A stretch of 64,000 nt of DNA, taken from positions 186,001 to 250,000 of the forward strand of contig OX637635.1 in the NCBI GenBank assembly GCA_951802195.1, read 5' to 3'. The stretch's first letter is position 1. Each line of letters starts with the position of its first letter. This document shows, piece after piece, positions 35,364 through 47,022 of this stretch. The notes under the pieces were generated by a model. It ran no database searches. It was given only the letters and a program-made list of their open reading frames with translations, and had not been told where the DNA came from. The position numbers were made by a program, and so were the translations under genes. Source of the DNA: Tausonia pullulans (taxonomy: Eukaryota; Basidiomycota; Tremellomycetes; Cystofilobasidiales; Mrakiaceae).

Positions 35364-38300
35364 ATGCTCGCTTCCTCCAGCCCCGGCGGTCCGTCCCCCT
35401 CCTCGACGCCAGCGACGACGACGACGACCTCATCCGCCGCGCCGCCCGACACTGCCGTTGGCCCTCCCGCGGGCGCGCCGTCGTCGCTCCAGCAGCAGGT
35501 CCAACAGCATCAGCAGGAACAACAGAGTCAGCATCAGCAGCAACAGCAGGTCGGCCCCTCGTTGGGCCTACCGTCGGACGCGATGAACAGCATGAGCGTT
35601 GGTCAGCTGAAGGCAGCCGCGCAACTCTCGAAGCCCAAGGTTCGTCACATTGTTGGCATCGATGGAAGGCAGCACATCTGCCCAGCAGTGCTGACCTGAG
35701 GCTTCCACTCTTCCCCTATCTCCCTTATCGTTGCTCTTTGAACGACGACGTAATGCGGACTCCGTCTCTCGGTCACGCGCGTCACGCCTCGCTTCGCCTG
35801 GTCCCTTCTCGGTCGTCTGTCTTCCTCGCCTGCTTCGATCATGCTCGCTCGGTATGCAGCCGACGCAATACGACTTCCGATACGAGGATTCGGACACGCT
35901 CATGAATGAGCTCCAAGAGTTCTTTTCGTACTACGAAGCCGAGAGTTTTCAGGACGAATTGGGGGCCTTCGAGGTCTCCTTCAAGGGAGGTACGTCGTCG
36001 TCCATCGTTAGACCTGCCTTGCGATCTTGTCTCGATCCGAAGGAGACCTCAGGCGACCGGAGCGTCCCCAGCTTGTTCTGTCCTAGACATGATTGAGGAC
36101 AAGCAGCAGGCAGCAGGGGTGCTTGAATGCCCGACGCGTCGTACCTCGACTGCCTGAGTCTGCCGCCAGCTTCCTCAAGCCAGCCCGCTCTTTCGCTGAC
36201 TTGAAATCATCCTATGCCTGCTCTTGTTTCCCATATTTAGAGTGGACGTCGGCCAGCCTCGAGACCCGCACGGCCTACATAGACCAGACCCTGACGGACA
36301 TGAGCGACCCGGACGAGCGCTTGAACGCCCGATATCGGCTAAGTTACCTCTTCCAAGGTGCGTCGGAAAGTCATCATGCCAAATGCTTCGTGAGACGCCT
36401 ACTGAGTTGTTCCAATCTCCCAGGTGTCTTTGCCGAGACGACATCGCCCGAGCAGCAGCTTCACCTCGTCATCGAGAACTGCCGTTTGGCCAGAAAGTGC
36501 GATGGACTTGCCCGCCTCGTCCGAACCCTTCACGAGGCAACCGCCCGAATGGAAGCAATGACGTGGGTCCTTGCTTTCTCTCCTTGTGCTTACACCTTTT
36601 ATTGAGCCGGATCTCCCTCCCGCCCCTACAGCGAATACCACTTCCCTGATCCGGCCGGCCGGACGTACGCCTCCGAGGCCGAGAAGGAGGTTCTCACCGA
36701 GTCCCACGGCGAGATCAGCCAAATTCTTGGCCTCCTCTACTTCCTCGTTGAAGTCAACCGGGGCGATGAAGAGCTCGGACGCGAGATGAGTGCGTTTCTA
36801 CGGATCGCCTGGGCCAAATGGGAAGACCGCTGCAGCCAGCTGATCATTGATTTCTCTATGACAGTGGCCATGGACCCGCCGCTTCCCGTTTACCTTATGG
36901 ACTGCCTGACGCCGCTCAAGGACAAGCAGATCAAGGAACGTGACGTAAAAGGCTACCCGGCCAAGCGGGTGAGTCTATAGCTGGCTAATAGCGTTGGCGC
37001 CAGATGACTGACGTCGAAACGCGACGCCTGTCAACATTAGCTATCGTTGCTCCTGTGGAAGGTTCTGTTGGCCTGCCTCGGGGGTATCCGTGACGTCGGC
37101 AAGGTTGCCAAGCTCTCTCGCGAGCTCGCTGGTCTCTCACCTGCCAAGTCGGATTGTGAGTAGGACGTCTGTCTCTCGCCATCGCAGGAAGCGCTGTCAT
37201 CTGACTACGGCGATCTTGTCTCATGAAAAGGGTTCGGCTTCACCAAGGCGACCCCCACGGATATTCGCCAGTTTCACTCAGAGACCACCGTCAAATACCC
37301 GACATTCGCACCCGAGCCTTTCAAGGATGGTCCTGCGCCCGACGGCTCCGCGCTGGCGTCCGCGCTGGCTCCGATCCCTATCCGACCGCACTACCACGCC
37401 CCCCCTTCCGCCAACCCCGATGTTGAGGTCTTCAGCTCGCTCGGTCGCCCCTTCGGAGGGTTCGACATCCAACCAGCGAGCTACGGCGCTCTCCCCGCAA
37501 CGCCCGCGCCCTCGCCGCCGCCTTCGCCTAAGCCGAAGAAGCAGATGTGGCAGACTGACCCGCTACGGCCGTTTGTCTTCCCGTTCTCGCGCATGAACCA
37601 GCGGTCGGTCCCGTTCGCGATTGACGAGGCCGACAAGCTGTACAAGCAGCATGTCCACGTCAGCTTGGGGCTCTACCAGCTTTGGAAGGAACGCGAAGAG
37701 TTTCTCAAGGAAGAACTGGGCCTCGGGCTCGCGGCGGACGAGGCTCTGAACTTGCACGGGGAGAAGAGGGAGATCGAGGAGGAGGCCGTGAGCGACGCCG
37801 AGGTTGAGGACGAGGGCCCGCCGAGGGATAAGGTCGGGAGCGAGTTCAGAGAGAAGGAGAGAGAGGCCCGGGCCGAGGAGGAAGCAGCGAAGGCGGAGGG
37901 AGACTTGAAGAAGGCCAAGGCGGCGCGAGAGAAGATTGACTCCCTCGTCAAGCTCGAGCGAGTGGAGGCCATTTACGCGAGTCCCCTGACCTGATTGCAC
38001 ACAATCCAGCCGACTCTGTTTGACACCGACTCTTGCTACTTCCGAACACAGCGAGGCGTCCTCTCAGCCATTTTGCCTGGAGCCGTCATTGCCCTCCTCA
38101 AGCTCATCCTAGCGACGCTCCAGAACCCGGCAATCCACCCCAGCACCAACCCATACGGCCCGCCGGCATCCGTTGTCTCCCCTGGCGGACCGGATCACGG
38201 TGATGGCTTCGAGTTCCGTGGGTCCTGAAGCATTGCTTTTGCGGCTGATAGCCCCCTAAAAGAAAGATGGACTGATGGAGTGGTTTGAACAGCGCAAGAT

Positions 38301-40355
38301 GCCGAGTCCAAGCCGCCGCCAACGCTTGAAGAGATCGACGTACTTCGGGATCGCGAGATCACCGCCAAGTGTGTCTCGGCGACGCTGATCCTTCTCCTCA
38401 AATGGTTCAAATGTTCACGTGCGTTGGGCCTTCTTTTTAGAAGGTAGGTACCTCGGCTGATTCGAAGCTTTGTCTTCCCCCCCCCCCCCCCCCCCAAAGA
38501 CATCCTCAAGTTCCAGCACCTCTGCCAGCTCCTTTTCGACATGAACTGCCCTCTCATCCTCTGCAAGACCTTTACGAACTGGGACACGCTCGAGGCTGTC
38601 AAGACCAAAACGGAGCGAGAGGATGCTAAGTGGGTGTTAATCTATCAGCCCTTTCGGGGCAATCAGGCCTCGGCTGACCTGCCACGTCAAGCTTCTTCCG
38701 CTACTGCTATCTCCACTTTTCCAAAAATCCTCAGGATGCGAGGCCTGAGGATGTCCTTTCTGTTGCGCCGAAGGCCAGGACCGTCGTTTGGACAGGCGTG
38801 ACGCCTTCGCACCCGGGCGCTCCGACGGACCATGAAGTCGAATTGATCTCCGACTACTCATGGCGCAACTTTTTCTCAGCCATCAACCGGATCAAGGTCC
38901 TTCAGAAACTTCTTAAGGGCCGCACTGAGCGGATCCACCAGTTTAATCAGTACAAGACCTTCGTGCGTGGTCCAGCCCTCAACTGGCGACCTTTTGGGCT
39001 CACGCATTTAACGAACTCTTTCTCAGACCTCCTTCAAGCGAATGCTCAAGGTTGCGCACCCAATGTTCCAGCTCCAATGCCTCAAGATCATCAAGAGCCA
39101 GATCCCGCACCTCGGCAAGAAGTGGAAGCAGCAAAACATGAAGATCGTCACGGCCATTTATCTCAACTGCCGGCCAGACCTACGGGACGAGTGGCTCACG
39201 CAGGGGATGGAGCAGGACGAGCTCGACGCGTCGGGCGTACGTCATGATCTTTTTGTGTCCTCCAGGCTCCTCGCATTCGAACAAACTAACCTTCGCGCGC
39301 AACGACTCCACAGGCACAAGAGCAGGCTCTCCGGTCCCTCGTCCGGTACTATCACGCGAAACACTACGCGTCCTACGTCGGCCCATACACCGGCGGCCCG
39401 TCCGCCCACCGACGGTCCCAGTCGCACGCCCAGCGGCCGAGCCTGGGCGCCGCCGGGAACCACCACCCTTCGTACTCATCTCTCCACCACCATGGGCGTC
39501 CGGCCTCATCGCCCTCCCAGCCGGACGTTGACCTCTTCCCGCCGAACCGATCGCACCCCCCAACGTCAAGCCACCCGCCGCACATGCTTCCGGACGACCT
39601 GATGGACTCTTGGCAACACGAGTACGACGACGTCCTCGACGATGTCTTTGCTTCGGAGGATGCTGGCGCCGATGGCGAGGGCGGTGGCCTCCACTCCGGC
39701 TGGGGTCCGCTGAGTCACGCGCTCGCTGGGCTCAATCTCGAGGGCGGTGGGTCGATGGGCCACAGCCTCGACGGGTGGAGGTTCCTCGATGGCGAGTTCA
39801 GCGACTCCGAGAGCAGCATCGGCAGTATTGGCGAGCTTGGGGATGATGCGCGCTTCGGATCGGGGGACAACGCGAGCGAGGAGGACGAGGACGGCGAGGA
39901 TCGCGGAGAGGGCGAAGATGACGGCGGCGAGGCTGGCACGGACGAGAACGTCAACAACTGGGAGGTGAGTGATTCCGAAGTTCTTTTTCTACTTTGGGCC
40001 GGTTCTTCCGAGTGCCTGATCCATCTGACTTGTTCTTCTCAGCATCTCTCAAACGCGACACTCTCGGCAATGCCTCGGTCGCCCACGCACCACCCGCGGC
40101 GGTCCTCATCCGGCGGCTCGCCTCTCCGGCCCGTCATGAAGGGCAACGGCGTCGACGCCCCAGAGCCCGACGAGGAGCCCATCGAGGACGAGGAGGAAGA
40201 GGCCGGGCCAATGCCTCGAGGGCCTGGCGCTGGCGAGGGCGGATCGGTTGACGAAGTCGAGGTGCGTCGTTGCTGTCTTCCTGCCCTGCTCCGCCGCTAC
40301 TTGAGCTGACGGCGCAATCTCTCTTCCCTCTCCTCAGTTCCTCTACGGCGAGTGA
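35364..40355 (+). CDS. FAR11: Far11/STRIP-type STRIPAK complex subunit
   Basis: Scaffold subunit of the striatin-interacting phosphatase and kinase (STRIPAK/FAR) complex, which controls cell fusion, polarity and cell-cycle arrest in fungi. The N-terminus is Ser/Pro/Thr-rich with a Gln-rich tract. The N1221 domain follows: PTQYDFRYEDSDTLMNELQE, FFSYYEAESFQDELGAFEVS, ARYRLSYLFQG and HLVIENCRLARKCDGLARLV. The DUF3402 half has DPLRPFVFPFSRMNQRSVPF, AIDEADKLYKQHVHVSLGLY and QLWKEREEFLKEE, then PHLGKKWKQQNMKIVTAIYL with NCRPDLRDEW near 39110-39190. The C-terminal 300 residues are Ser/His/acid-rich and look disordered, ending FLYGE (TGA at 40353-40355). About fifteen exons, one intron carrying a 19-nt C run. 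The ATG at 35364 was chosen because it follows a CT-rich leader; 35208 is an alternative. Confidence 0.88.
38477..38495 (+). repeat. C19 homopolymer at a FAR11 intron acceptor
   Basis: Nineteen consecutive C lie directly upstream of the AAAG acceptor that begins exon ACATCCTCAAGTTC. It serves as the polypyrimidine tract. Confidence 0.8.
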
Positions 40356-40573
40356 GATGCTCATGACTCGTTTCCAGCCTTTCCATGCATGCGATCGAGT
40401 CGCAATCCGCTCATCCATCCATCGTCGTTAAGCTAGGTCGCTCGATGTCTAAAGAGAGAAGAGAGCAATCCAAAGGACAGCCCTCGTAAAATAAATAGAA
40501 GAAACACTAACCGGAGAGTCAGGGAGTGGAATGACCTGCGATCCTCCTCCTTTTTCTCACCCTCTCTTCTCTC

Positions 40574-42134
40574 TCACATGCCGTACATCCTCTCCACACC
40601 CGGGCCAGACGGCGGGCCCGAGCCGGCAGCAGAAGCACCCTTCGAGACGGCCAGGATGGGCCGCTCCCTTTGCTTCTTCGCCGAGAGGAACGGCCCTCCA
40701 AGCAGGACGAGACTCCGCCTCGGGTCGGCAAAGGGGTCGTCGTCGATGGTGCCGATGATGTCCGTAGGCTCGCCGTCGACGAGGGCTCTCGGCTTCAACC
40801 GCAAGGGCTGCGTGACTGTCGCCGCCCCCGCCCCCGCCCCCGCCCGAGGAGGCTCGATGATCGTGGGAGCAAGCTCGATTTGAGGTCGGTAGAAGTCTGA
40901 GTGGAGATCCTGGGTCTGAGCCTCGAGGTCTCCTCCCATCGCCGACCTCTCCGAGAGGGACAGACTCAGGCCCGCCTGGTGGTAGGCGTAGGGGTGCACC
41001 GGCCGAGCTGGTCGAAAATTGGCGAAGCTGGAAGTGGGGCGAGGATCGCCGATGTCAACGATTGGGCCCGAGGTGCTCTCCGGGAGAGGGACGTGGCGCA
41101 GTGAGTTGGTGAAGCTGCTGGCGAAGAAGTTCGGTCGACCGCTGCGAGGAGACGTGGAGCGGGATCTCTCCCTGGTCTGCGGCTGGGCGGCGGTGGGAGA
41201 ACCAGGCACGCGGATGACGACGCTGCCACCGCCCTGGCGATGACGAGAGAAGAACGCCGTCGGGGGGAGAGGCGACCATTCGAAGTGCGAGACAGACCAC
41301 GAGAGGAGTTGAGGGCAGGTCGCGGAGTGGATGAAGGAGAGGATAACGAGGGCGAGGAGCTCGGCGAGGACTAAGATTGAGCGCACAGGTCGGATCAGGT
41401 TGGGAGCACAGAGAGATAGGTAGCTGTCTCGACGTACGAGCAGCCAGGGCAACCCAAGAAATGATTTGAGAGATGAGCATGAGGTAGCACGTCTGCTCTC
41501 CCATCCAGGCCAGCTTTCCGGAGAGGGCGGAGCAGACAGGGAAGGGGAGGATGGCTGTTAGGGCCATGGAGTTGCCTGCAATCGTTCTATGTGGGTTAAG
41601 CGTCTGAGGCGTATCTGCCTGGGTCGGGTCGTCCACGCACCGAGCTGAAGGATCCAGAGGACTGAGAGGGAGAGCATCTCGAATCGGACAGTTCCCTCAC
41701 GGATCAGGCTAGAAAGGGAAAAGGTTGGTCAGACCCAAGAAATGCAAGGACGGTCAGAGGTAAAGTTGAGAAGCACCGACACGATAGTTGCAAAGGCACA
41801 GCCGAGGATCGACGACGCCACTACGTAAAACAGGCCCGGAGCTGGGAGGAACAAGGACGGCTTGCAGTGTCAGCGGTGGTGTCCCCTGAAAGGTGAATTC
41901 AACGTCGATAGTTCACCAAAGGACGAGCGCAAGACACCGACTCCCTGGGACACGATGAACACCGAGATGGCCGCCAGGGCTCCCTCGAGGAGTGTGAAGA
42001 AGCCTGACAGAAAGGGCAGGCGGATGCGTAAGTCATCGATCGTCCGAGTCGCGCATGGCCGGCGCTCTGTTGGAGCGGCTTTTTCTCTGCGACTTACTGA
42101 GAAGAGCGAGTCGAGCGAGAAGAAAGGCCTGCAT
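40574..42134 (-). CDS. Four-helix (MARVEL-like) membrane protein, function unknown
   Basis: From the ATG at 42134 (MQAFLLARLALL) spliced short exons encode four hydrophobic segments. These are near FFTLLEGALAAISVFIVSQG, LFYVVASSILGCAFATIVSV, an exon with MLSLSVLWILQLG leading to SMALTAILPFPVCSALSGKL and CYLMLISQIISWVALAA, and SILVLAELLALVILSFIHSA. A basic, Ser/Pro-rich cytosolic tail of about 240 residues follows, ending GVERMYGM with TGA at 40574-40576. Four helices with a conserved-looking small-residue first helix and a long tail recall fungal MARVEL-domain proteins, but this is inference from topology. It is convergent with FAR11 (218 bp apart). Confidence 0.65.
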
Positions 42135-42654
42135 GGTTGGCGGTCGCGGTTATCGGTGAGGAGGAGGAGCAGGAAGAGTACGAGGAAGAGTCTTGTGCTT
42201 GTGCGTTTGGCGAGGAGCAGGGAGAAGACAAGGGCCGCGAACCAGCGCGGAGGGGGGCCGAAGGGAGAAGGGAGGGGCGTGACAGAGAAGGAGAAGGCCG
42301 TCCGGTGATAAAGAGCAAGAATAAATTGAATGGAGAATGTCGTGGGCCAGCCACTCGGGAGGACACGAAGGGCTCGCTGGAGACAAAGGGATGTGGTGGG
42401 CGTCGTCGGTAGACTTGAAAGAGCCAGGCGGGAGAAAGAGGGGTCGCCCGCCGACAGGGGCTGGTCGCCGGGCTCTCCGCCCCTCTAACTCTTGTGACAA
42501 TCTCCGCTGGCGTCAGGGGTTTCGTTTAATGTCCGCGATATTGGCACTCTCGCTCGCGAGACGTGGGCCTCAATTGGCACGTGGGGATGTATATGCCAGG
42601 GAATGACGGAGTCACAAGAAAGTGGCAGGCACCTCCTCTCACACATATTTACAT
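42135..42654. other. Intergenic region between the four-helix protein and the GST-like array
   Basis: 520 bp, both flanking genes on the minus strand, so it holds the upstream region of the membrane protein and the 3' end of the first GST-like gene. It is GA-rich next to the membrane-protein start. No gene is seen. Confidence 0.45.
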
Positions 42655-43926
42655 TCAGGCACCGTCCGCAGTAGGCCCCCCCTCCGCAAGAATGCGTCCC
42701 GGATCACCACCCCACCCACTTCCCATCCGGTCCTTCCACTCGAGGAGCGCAGGGTACTTGCCACCGGTCCAGAACTCGGCAGAGAGGGCCTCAGCGTTTG
42801 CGGCTTTGTAGGCAGCAAAGGTGGCGAACGAGGCATAGATGCCAAACAGGGAGCTGCAAGAGAAAGGTGGAGCTTGTTAATGTACTGGCAGCTGACAGAT
42901 GTCTCGGATACTCACTAGTCCTCGAATGAGGGCGTGGATCCTCCGAGGTACGGCTCAGAGGCAAGGCGCGCCTCGACAGCTTCGAAGGCCTCGACAGCTT
43001 TGGCGTGCGTCTCGGGCTGAAACGCACGAGCCACGGCGTCATTCCAGGCTTGTGGAGATCCGTACTGGTTGGTCAGGGGTCAAGTCAATTTTTGGCGTCT
43101 GCAAATGAGGTCGCATGCGTAAGCGAGAAAGAGGCTAAGGCAGCAGCCCACCTTGAGGGTCATGAGGTATCGCTTCGCCTCGGATCCCTCGGGCAGGAAA
43201 GCGCCAAAGGCAGGCCTGAGCAACGCCCACATGTCCGAGGCTTGACTCTCGGTCATCGACTCGCTCGTCCGGCGAAGGCTGTCAGGCTGAGAGCGACGGA
43301 CAGCGTTTGAAAGGGGCAGAGCTCACGTCAGTCGTTCATACTCGCACGCGACAGTCAAAGGCCTCCGTGAACGCACCAAACCATACACTTCGTCTGCCCA
43401 AGCTGCGATCTTCTCGCTATCGCAGATCCACCAACGACCACCCTTCTCTGTCCAACCGGCCCGGGCGAGCGCTTCGACGTCGAGTCCCTCGATGGGCTCA
43501 ACGGAGAGCGCAGGAACGGTCACTCGCTGGATGCCGCTCTTTTCCTCGAGTTCGGATCGGATCTCCGGCCAAGTCATGTAGACTGATCATAGAGCAGGAA
43601 GGGGTCAGCGAGGAATGGCATCGTCGCACTTGAACGCTAAGACCTCGCGCAGACGCATCTGGGGAGTTCTATTCTCACCGGTCGAGAAGGAAAACTCCGG
43701 GCGAACCGCCTGGATGCTGAGAAGAGTGAAGCGCGACTTCCAGGCTGGCTTGAGCGACCAGAGAAAGCATTACAAAACGGTGCTTGGGTGAGTCAGGAGG
43801 CAGGAGCAACCGACCGCGACGACACGCACTATTATCACTGAAGAAGGCCTTGTCAAAAGGCGCGTCGTGTGAGCCAACGAGCTCATAGAACTCGACCTTG
43901 GTAGGGACATTAGAGGAGACAGGCAT
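42655..43926 (-). CDS. Glutathione S-transferase-like protein, array copy A
   Basis: Member of a tandem family with GST architecture, about 260 residues. From the ATG at 43926: VEFYELVGSHDAPFDKAFFS (first strand), WKSRFTLLSIQAV (first helix), YMTWPEIRSELEEKSGIQRV and TVPALSVEPIEGLDVEALAR (the TVP is the expected cis-Pro of the thioredoxin fold), then WWICDSEKIAAWADEVYGL (the acidic-Ser glutathione-site position). The helical C-terminal domain has RLASEPYLGGSTPSFED and SAEFWTGGKYPALLEWKDRM, ending PTADGA (TGA at 42655-42657). About seven exons with the same splice plan as copies B and D. The W-K-x-R helix after a SPN-like start resembles etherase-type fungal GSTs. The fold call is inference from pattern; activity is unproven. 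It is the most diverged of the intact copies. Confidence 0.68.
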
Positions 43927-44104
43927 TTTGGCGTTGAAGGGAAACGAGCGAGGCCAGTAGGGAAGCGAGTCGAGATCAGATCGCCGCGGACGATTGATAC
44001 GTGAGCGGCGGCGGCCGACGAAGCGCGCGCACGCGCCTTCTGTCTCATCTTTCTTTCCATTGAGTCGAGTCATATCCTTTAATGCTAGTTTATTGTTCCC
44101 CTTC
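43927..44104. promoter_or_regulatory. Compact upstream region of copy A
   Basis: Only 178 bp separate the copy A start from the copy B stop, so the promoter of A must lie here or overlap the 3' end of B. It contains ACGATTGATACG and a stretch of alternating purine-pyrimidine GCGCGCACGCGC. Confidence 0.4.
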
Positions 44105-45295
44105 TCACTTGAACTGTCCTCCAGCGCGGGCAGCAGCGACGCCTTCCTTGAGGGTCTTGCCCGGCTGGCCTTCCCACCCGTTCCAAAGCCTCTCCTTCCA
44201 CTCGAGGAGCTGCGGGTACTTGCCACCCGTCCAGAACTGTTCGTAGTAAGCCGGGGCCTGGCCGATGTTAAGGGATGAGAACTGGTAGTACTGCGAGAAG
44301 AAGCCGAAGAGGGCGCTGCAAGAGTACAAGATAAGCATATCGACCTCAAACAGCTAGAGTCTGGCAGCGACGCACTAGTCCTCGAAAGACGGTTTGGATC
44401 CGTTGAGGTAGGGTTGCGAAGCTAGGCGGCTCTCGAGGGCATCAAACGTCTCTACGGCGGCGGCCTTAGCTTGAGGCTCTTGCGCGGACTTGACGATATT
44501 CTCCCAGGCAGGAGGAGGTCCGAACTTAATCTTGAAGTCAGCGATCCACATTGATTGAGCACAGGCGCACAACGCCGCTTTCTCACCTTCTTCTTGGTCA
44601 TGTACTCGCGGGCTTCTCCAGGAGGGAGGAAGAGATCCGTAACGGGTCGAAGGATAAAGCCGATCTTAAGGAGATGGCTCGGGTCGAAGGGCGCGTCCGA
44701 AGGGAGGCTAGCGGGCTTCAGCCAGCCAGTCATTGCACGATTCAGCGCTTGCCCGCCCTTCAAAGTGGAATAGAAGACCGCTACACTCACAAGTCCGTAG
44801 GTCTTCTCAGACCATCGGGTGATCTTCTCACTGTCTGTGAGCCAGAACTTGCCGCTCTTCTCGGTGAAACCAGCGGCGACGAGCGCCTTGCCGTCGACAT
44901 CAGGAGAGGCGTCGATGGAAATGCTGGGAACGGTGATTCCCTGGATCCCTGACTCGGTCTCCAGCGCCGTGCGGATTTCAGGGAAAGTATGGGTCTCTGA
45001 AGAGGCAAAAGCAGATGCCGCGTCAGAGAAAGAGACGGATTGATTGAGATTCGAGACATGGAGGAGACTCACTCGTCTCGAACGAAAAGTCCTTGACGGC
45101 CTCTTGGACGTTCCAGAGAGCGAAACGAGCCTTCCAGGCTGATGAGGCGCAGAACATCAGCCTATGGCAAGCGCAACAACGAGAATGTCGATGACCTCCA
45201 GGCTTACTGTTGGACGAGTACCAGATGTTGTCGTATTCGTTGGCATGGTCGGCGACGAGCTCGTGCAGGGTGATGAACTTGGGATGCTGGGTCAT
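44105..45295 (-). CDS. Glutathione S-transferase-like protein, array copy B
   Basis: Second copy, about 270 residues. The ATG at 45295 begins MTQHPKFITLHELVADHANE, then WYSSN spliced to AWKARFALWNVQEAVKDFSF. THTFPEIRTALETESGIQGI follows, then TVPSISIDASPDVDGKALVA and FWLTDSEKITRWSEKTYGL. The linker exon contains FILRPVTDLFLPPGEAREYM, after which come FGPPPAWENIVKSAQEPQAK, ALESRLASQPYLNGSKPSFED-like text and ALFGFFSQYYQFSSLNIGQA. It finishes FWTGGKYPQLLEWKERLWNG and a Gln-Phe-Lys end (TGA at 44105-44107). As in a GST, an alpha/beta N-domain with a Val-Pro turn is followed by an all-helical domain. The exon layout matches copy D closely, showing origin by duplication. The substrate is unknown. 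Confidence 0.7.
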
Positions 45296-45788
45296 GATGA
45301 GAATGGAAAGGTGTTTGATGTGTCTGAGTAGATGGAAGATGATGAGGAACTCGACCCATCCTTTGTTTTGCGGTGATTGCGGCGATGGCGTGTTGTCTCG
45401 AAGCAGAGAGTACGCCATCGGCTTCGTCCGGCTAGCAGCTCGCCATCTCTGACAAAGTGCTCGTGACGATGGCGAGCAAGCGTTATCGTCTCATCGAGAC
45501 ACAATGGCGAATGCGCGATATGATTGCACAGCTCTGCCTTTCATGTCTTCTTGCTGATGACTCGCTTCCGCGCGCGGTGAAATGTACGGGTGCAGACATG
45601 CTCGCTCGCGTGCGCTCGTGCGCAAACGGGCTCGTTTGCCTCAAATTTCTGCGCCCCCCGCATGCCGAAAAGAAATAAATCAAGCACCTCTCTCTTCGGC
45701 TGATCAGAAATTCCCTTGAGCCAACGCCGCCGCGACGGCTAATAGAAGCATCCTGCCCAGCTCGCCTCGCCCACCCGTTCGATATTCG
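45296..45788. promoter_or_regulatory. Upstream region of copy B
   Basis: 493 bp between the copy B start and the decayed copy C, containing the likely copy B promoter. No ORF of note. Confidence 0.4.
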
Positions 45789-46600
45789 TTACCTCCACCC
45801 GAAGAACTCATCATGGTTTCTATCGCCCGACCAATACCCTTTATCAAAAGTCAGCCCACGGCCAGTTCTGAGGGACGAGTAAAGGAAGTAGCGGACGAAG
45901 AAGTCGAATAGAGCACTGGAGGAGGGATGGTGAGGGGGAAACTTCAGCCGATAGTCCTCAGCGATCGCAGGTTGCCTCGGTTGTCGTGGCAATTTATAAG
46001 TGAGTGAAGGACGCACTAACTCTCGAAGGAAGGGGATGCCCTTCTAAGTGAAGGCTGAGAGGCGACTTGACTCTCAACCCAGTCAAAGGCCTCGGTGACA
46101 GCTGCCATGGCCCCAGGCGATTGCTCAGATTTTACTAATGTTCCCCTGGCAGGAGAAGGCCCATAATAGAAATCGGACCAGGGAGGGCGTTAAGAGAGCG
46201 TCAATGAGAGGGACAGGTTTGGGTGTGGTGACGTTGACTTTCGCGCTGTCATCTTCGATAGATATTCGCGAAGGAAGAGTAGATCTCCGGTCACGTATGC
46301 GCTGCTTGAAAAAGGGAGAGGATGGATGCTGCCATCAACGTCTGATAGATTGGACGGCGGGGAACGGCGATTGCCCTTGAGACGCGCGCGTGGTGTACGC
46401 ACTGTTCGAGAAGAAGTTGGGGTGGGCGGCCTTGAGAGGCCAGAGGGCGAAGCAGGTCTTCCAAGCTGAGGAGAGACAAAATTCGCATGTTCATAAAACG
46501 ATGTGAGACCGACCACCGTGGACAGTGGAGTACGGCGCCGGAACCCCAACGTATCGTAGCCGCCGCCGCGGGCAGTGACAAAACTTGTGGGTGTTGACAT
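45789..46600 (-). pseudogene. Decayed GST-like array copy C
   Basis: Two remnants of the same family lie in the right order on the minus strand. At 46400-46600, MSTPTSF and YDTLGFRR are followed by a spliced AWKTCFALWPLKAAHPNFFS, matching the first helix exon of copy D (AWKARLVLLSVKEAHPNFSF). At 45789-46110, TEAFDWVESQVASQPSLRRA and SPSFES lead to ALFDFFVRYFLYSSLRTGRG, and the copy ends early at DEFFGWR. The middle third is gone: the TVP strand, the DSEKI helix and the linker exons. The C-terminus stops before the Trp-Asn-Gly-Trp region present in B and D. It is closest to copy D, so it probably arose by duplication of D and then lost its centre. Confidence 0.7.
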
Positions 46601-47022
46601 CCATGGGAGAGACTTGATTGGGATGGCTATGGAATGGATGCCAGCAGGCTAGATGGTGATTTCGAGGCACTAAAGGGAAAGGCCCCACTGCAAGACTAAG
46701 ACGCGGTCAGGTTCCCTCCCATGTTTCTCGGATGTCGTCGACCTTCATTCAGCAAGTGGCGATGCACTGCGCTAGTTGTGGCCTCAAACATCGTTACGAA
46801 TCGCCAATAGTATGATAGCAAAGAACTATAAGCTGACCCACTAGAGGACCCACCGTTTGTTGCCATGTTTCGGAACCGCCTGCGCTCTTTCACTGTCATC
46901 CTCATGTTCTCCAGCTTTCGGAAGGCATGTCCCATCTGCATCTCCTAGACCTCCCATTTCACCTGGGTAACTTGCACCATAGAGCTCCTATGGATGCACA
47001 ACAACGGAGCCCCACTTCCAGC
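46601..47022. other. Intergenic region between copies C and D
   Basis: 422 bp. A minus-strand ORF (46696-46941, 81 codons, with VKERRRFRNMATNGGSSSGS) shows no family motif and no similarity to the GST-like copies, and I do not call it a gene. The rest is the 3' region of copy D. Confidence 0.4.

Noticed and set aside
46696-46941. 81-codon minus-strand ORF between copies C and D
   Set aside because: No similarity to the GST-like copies or any family I recognise; no CT-rich leader or splice support.
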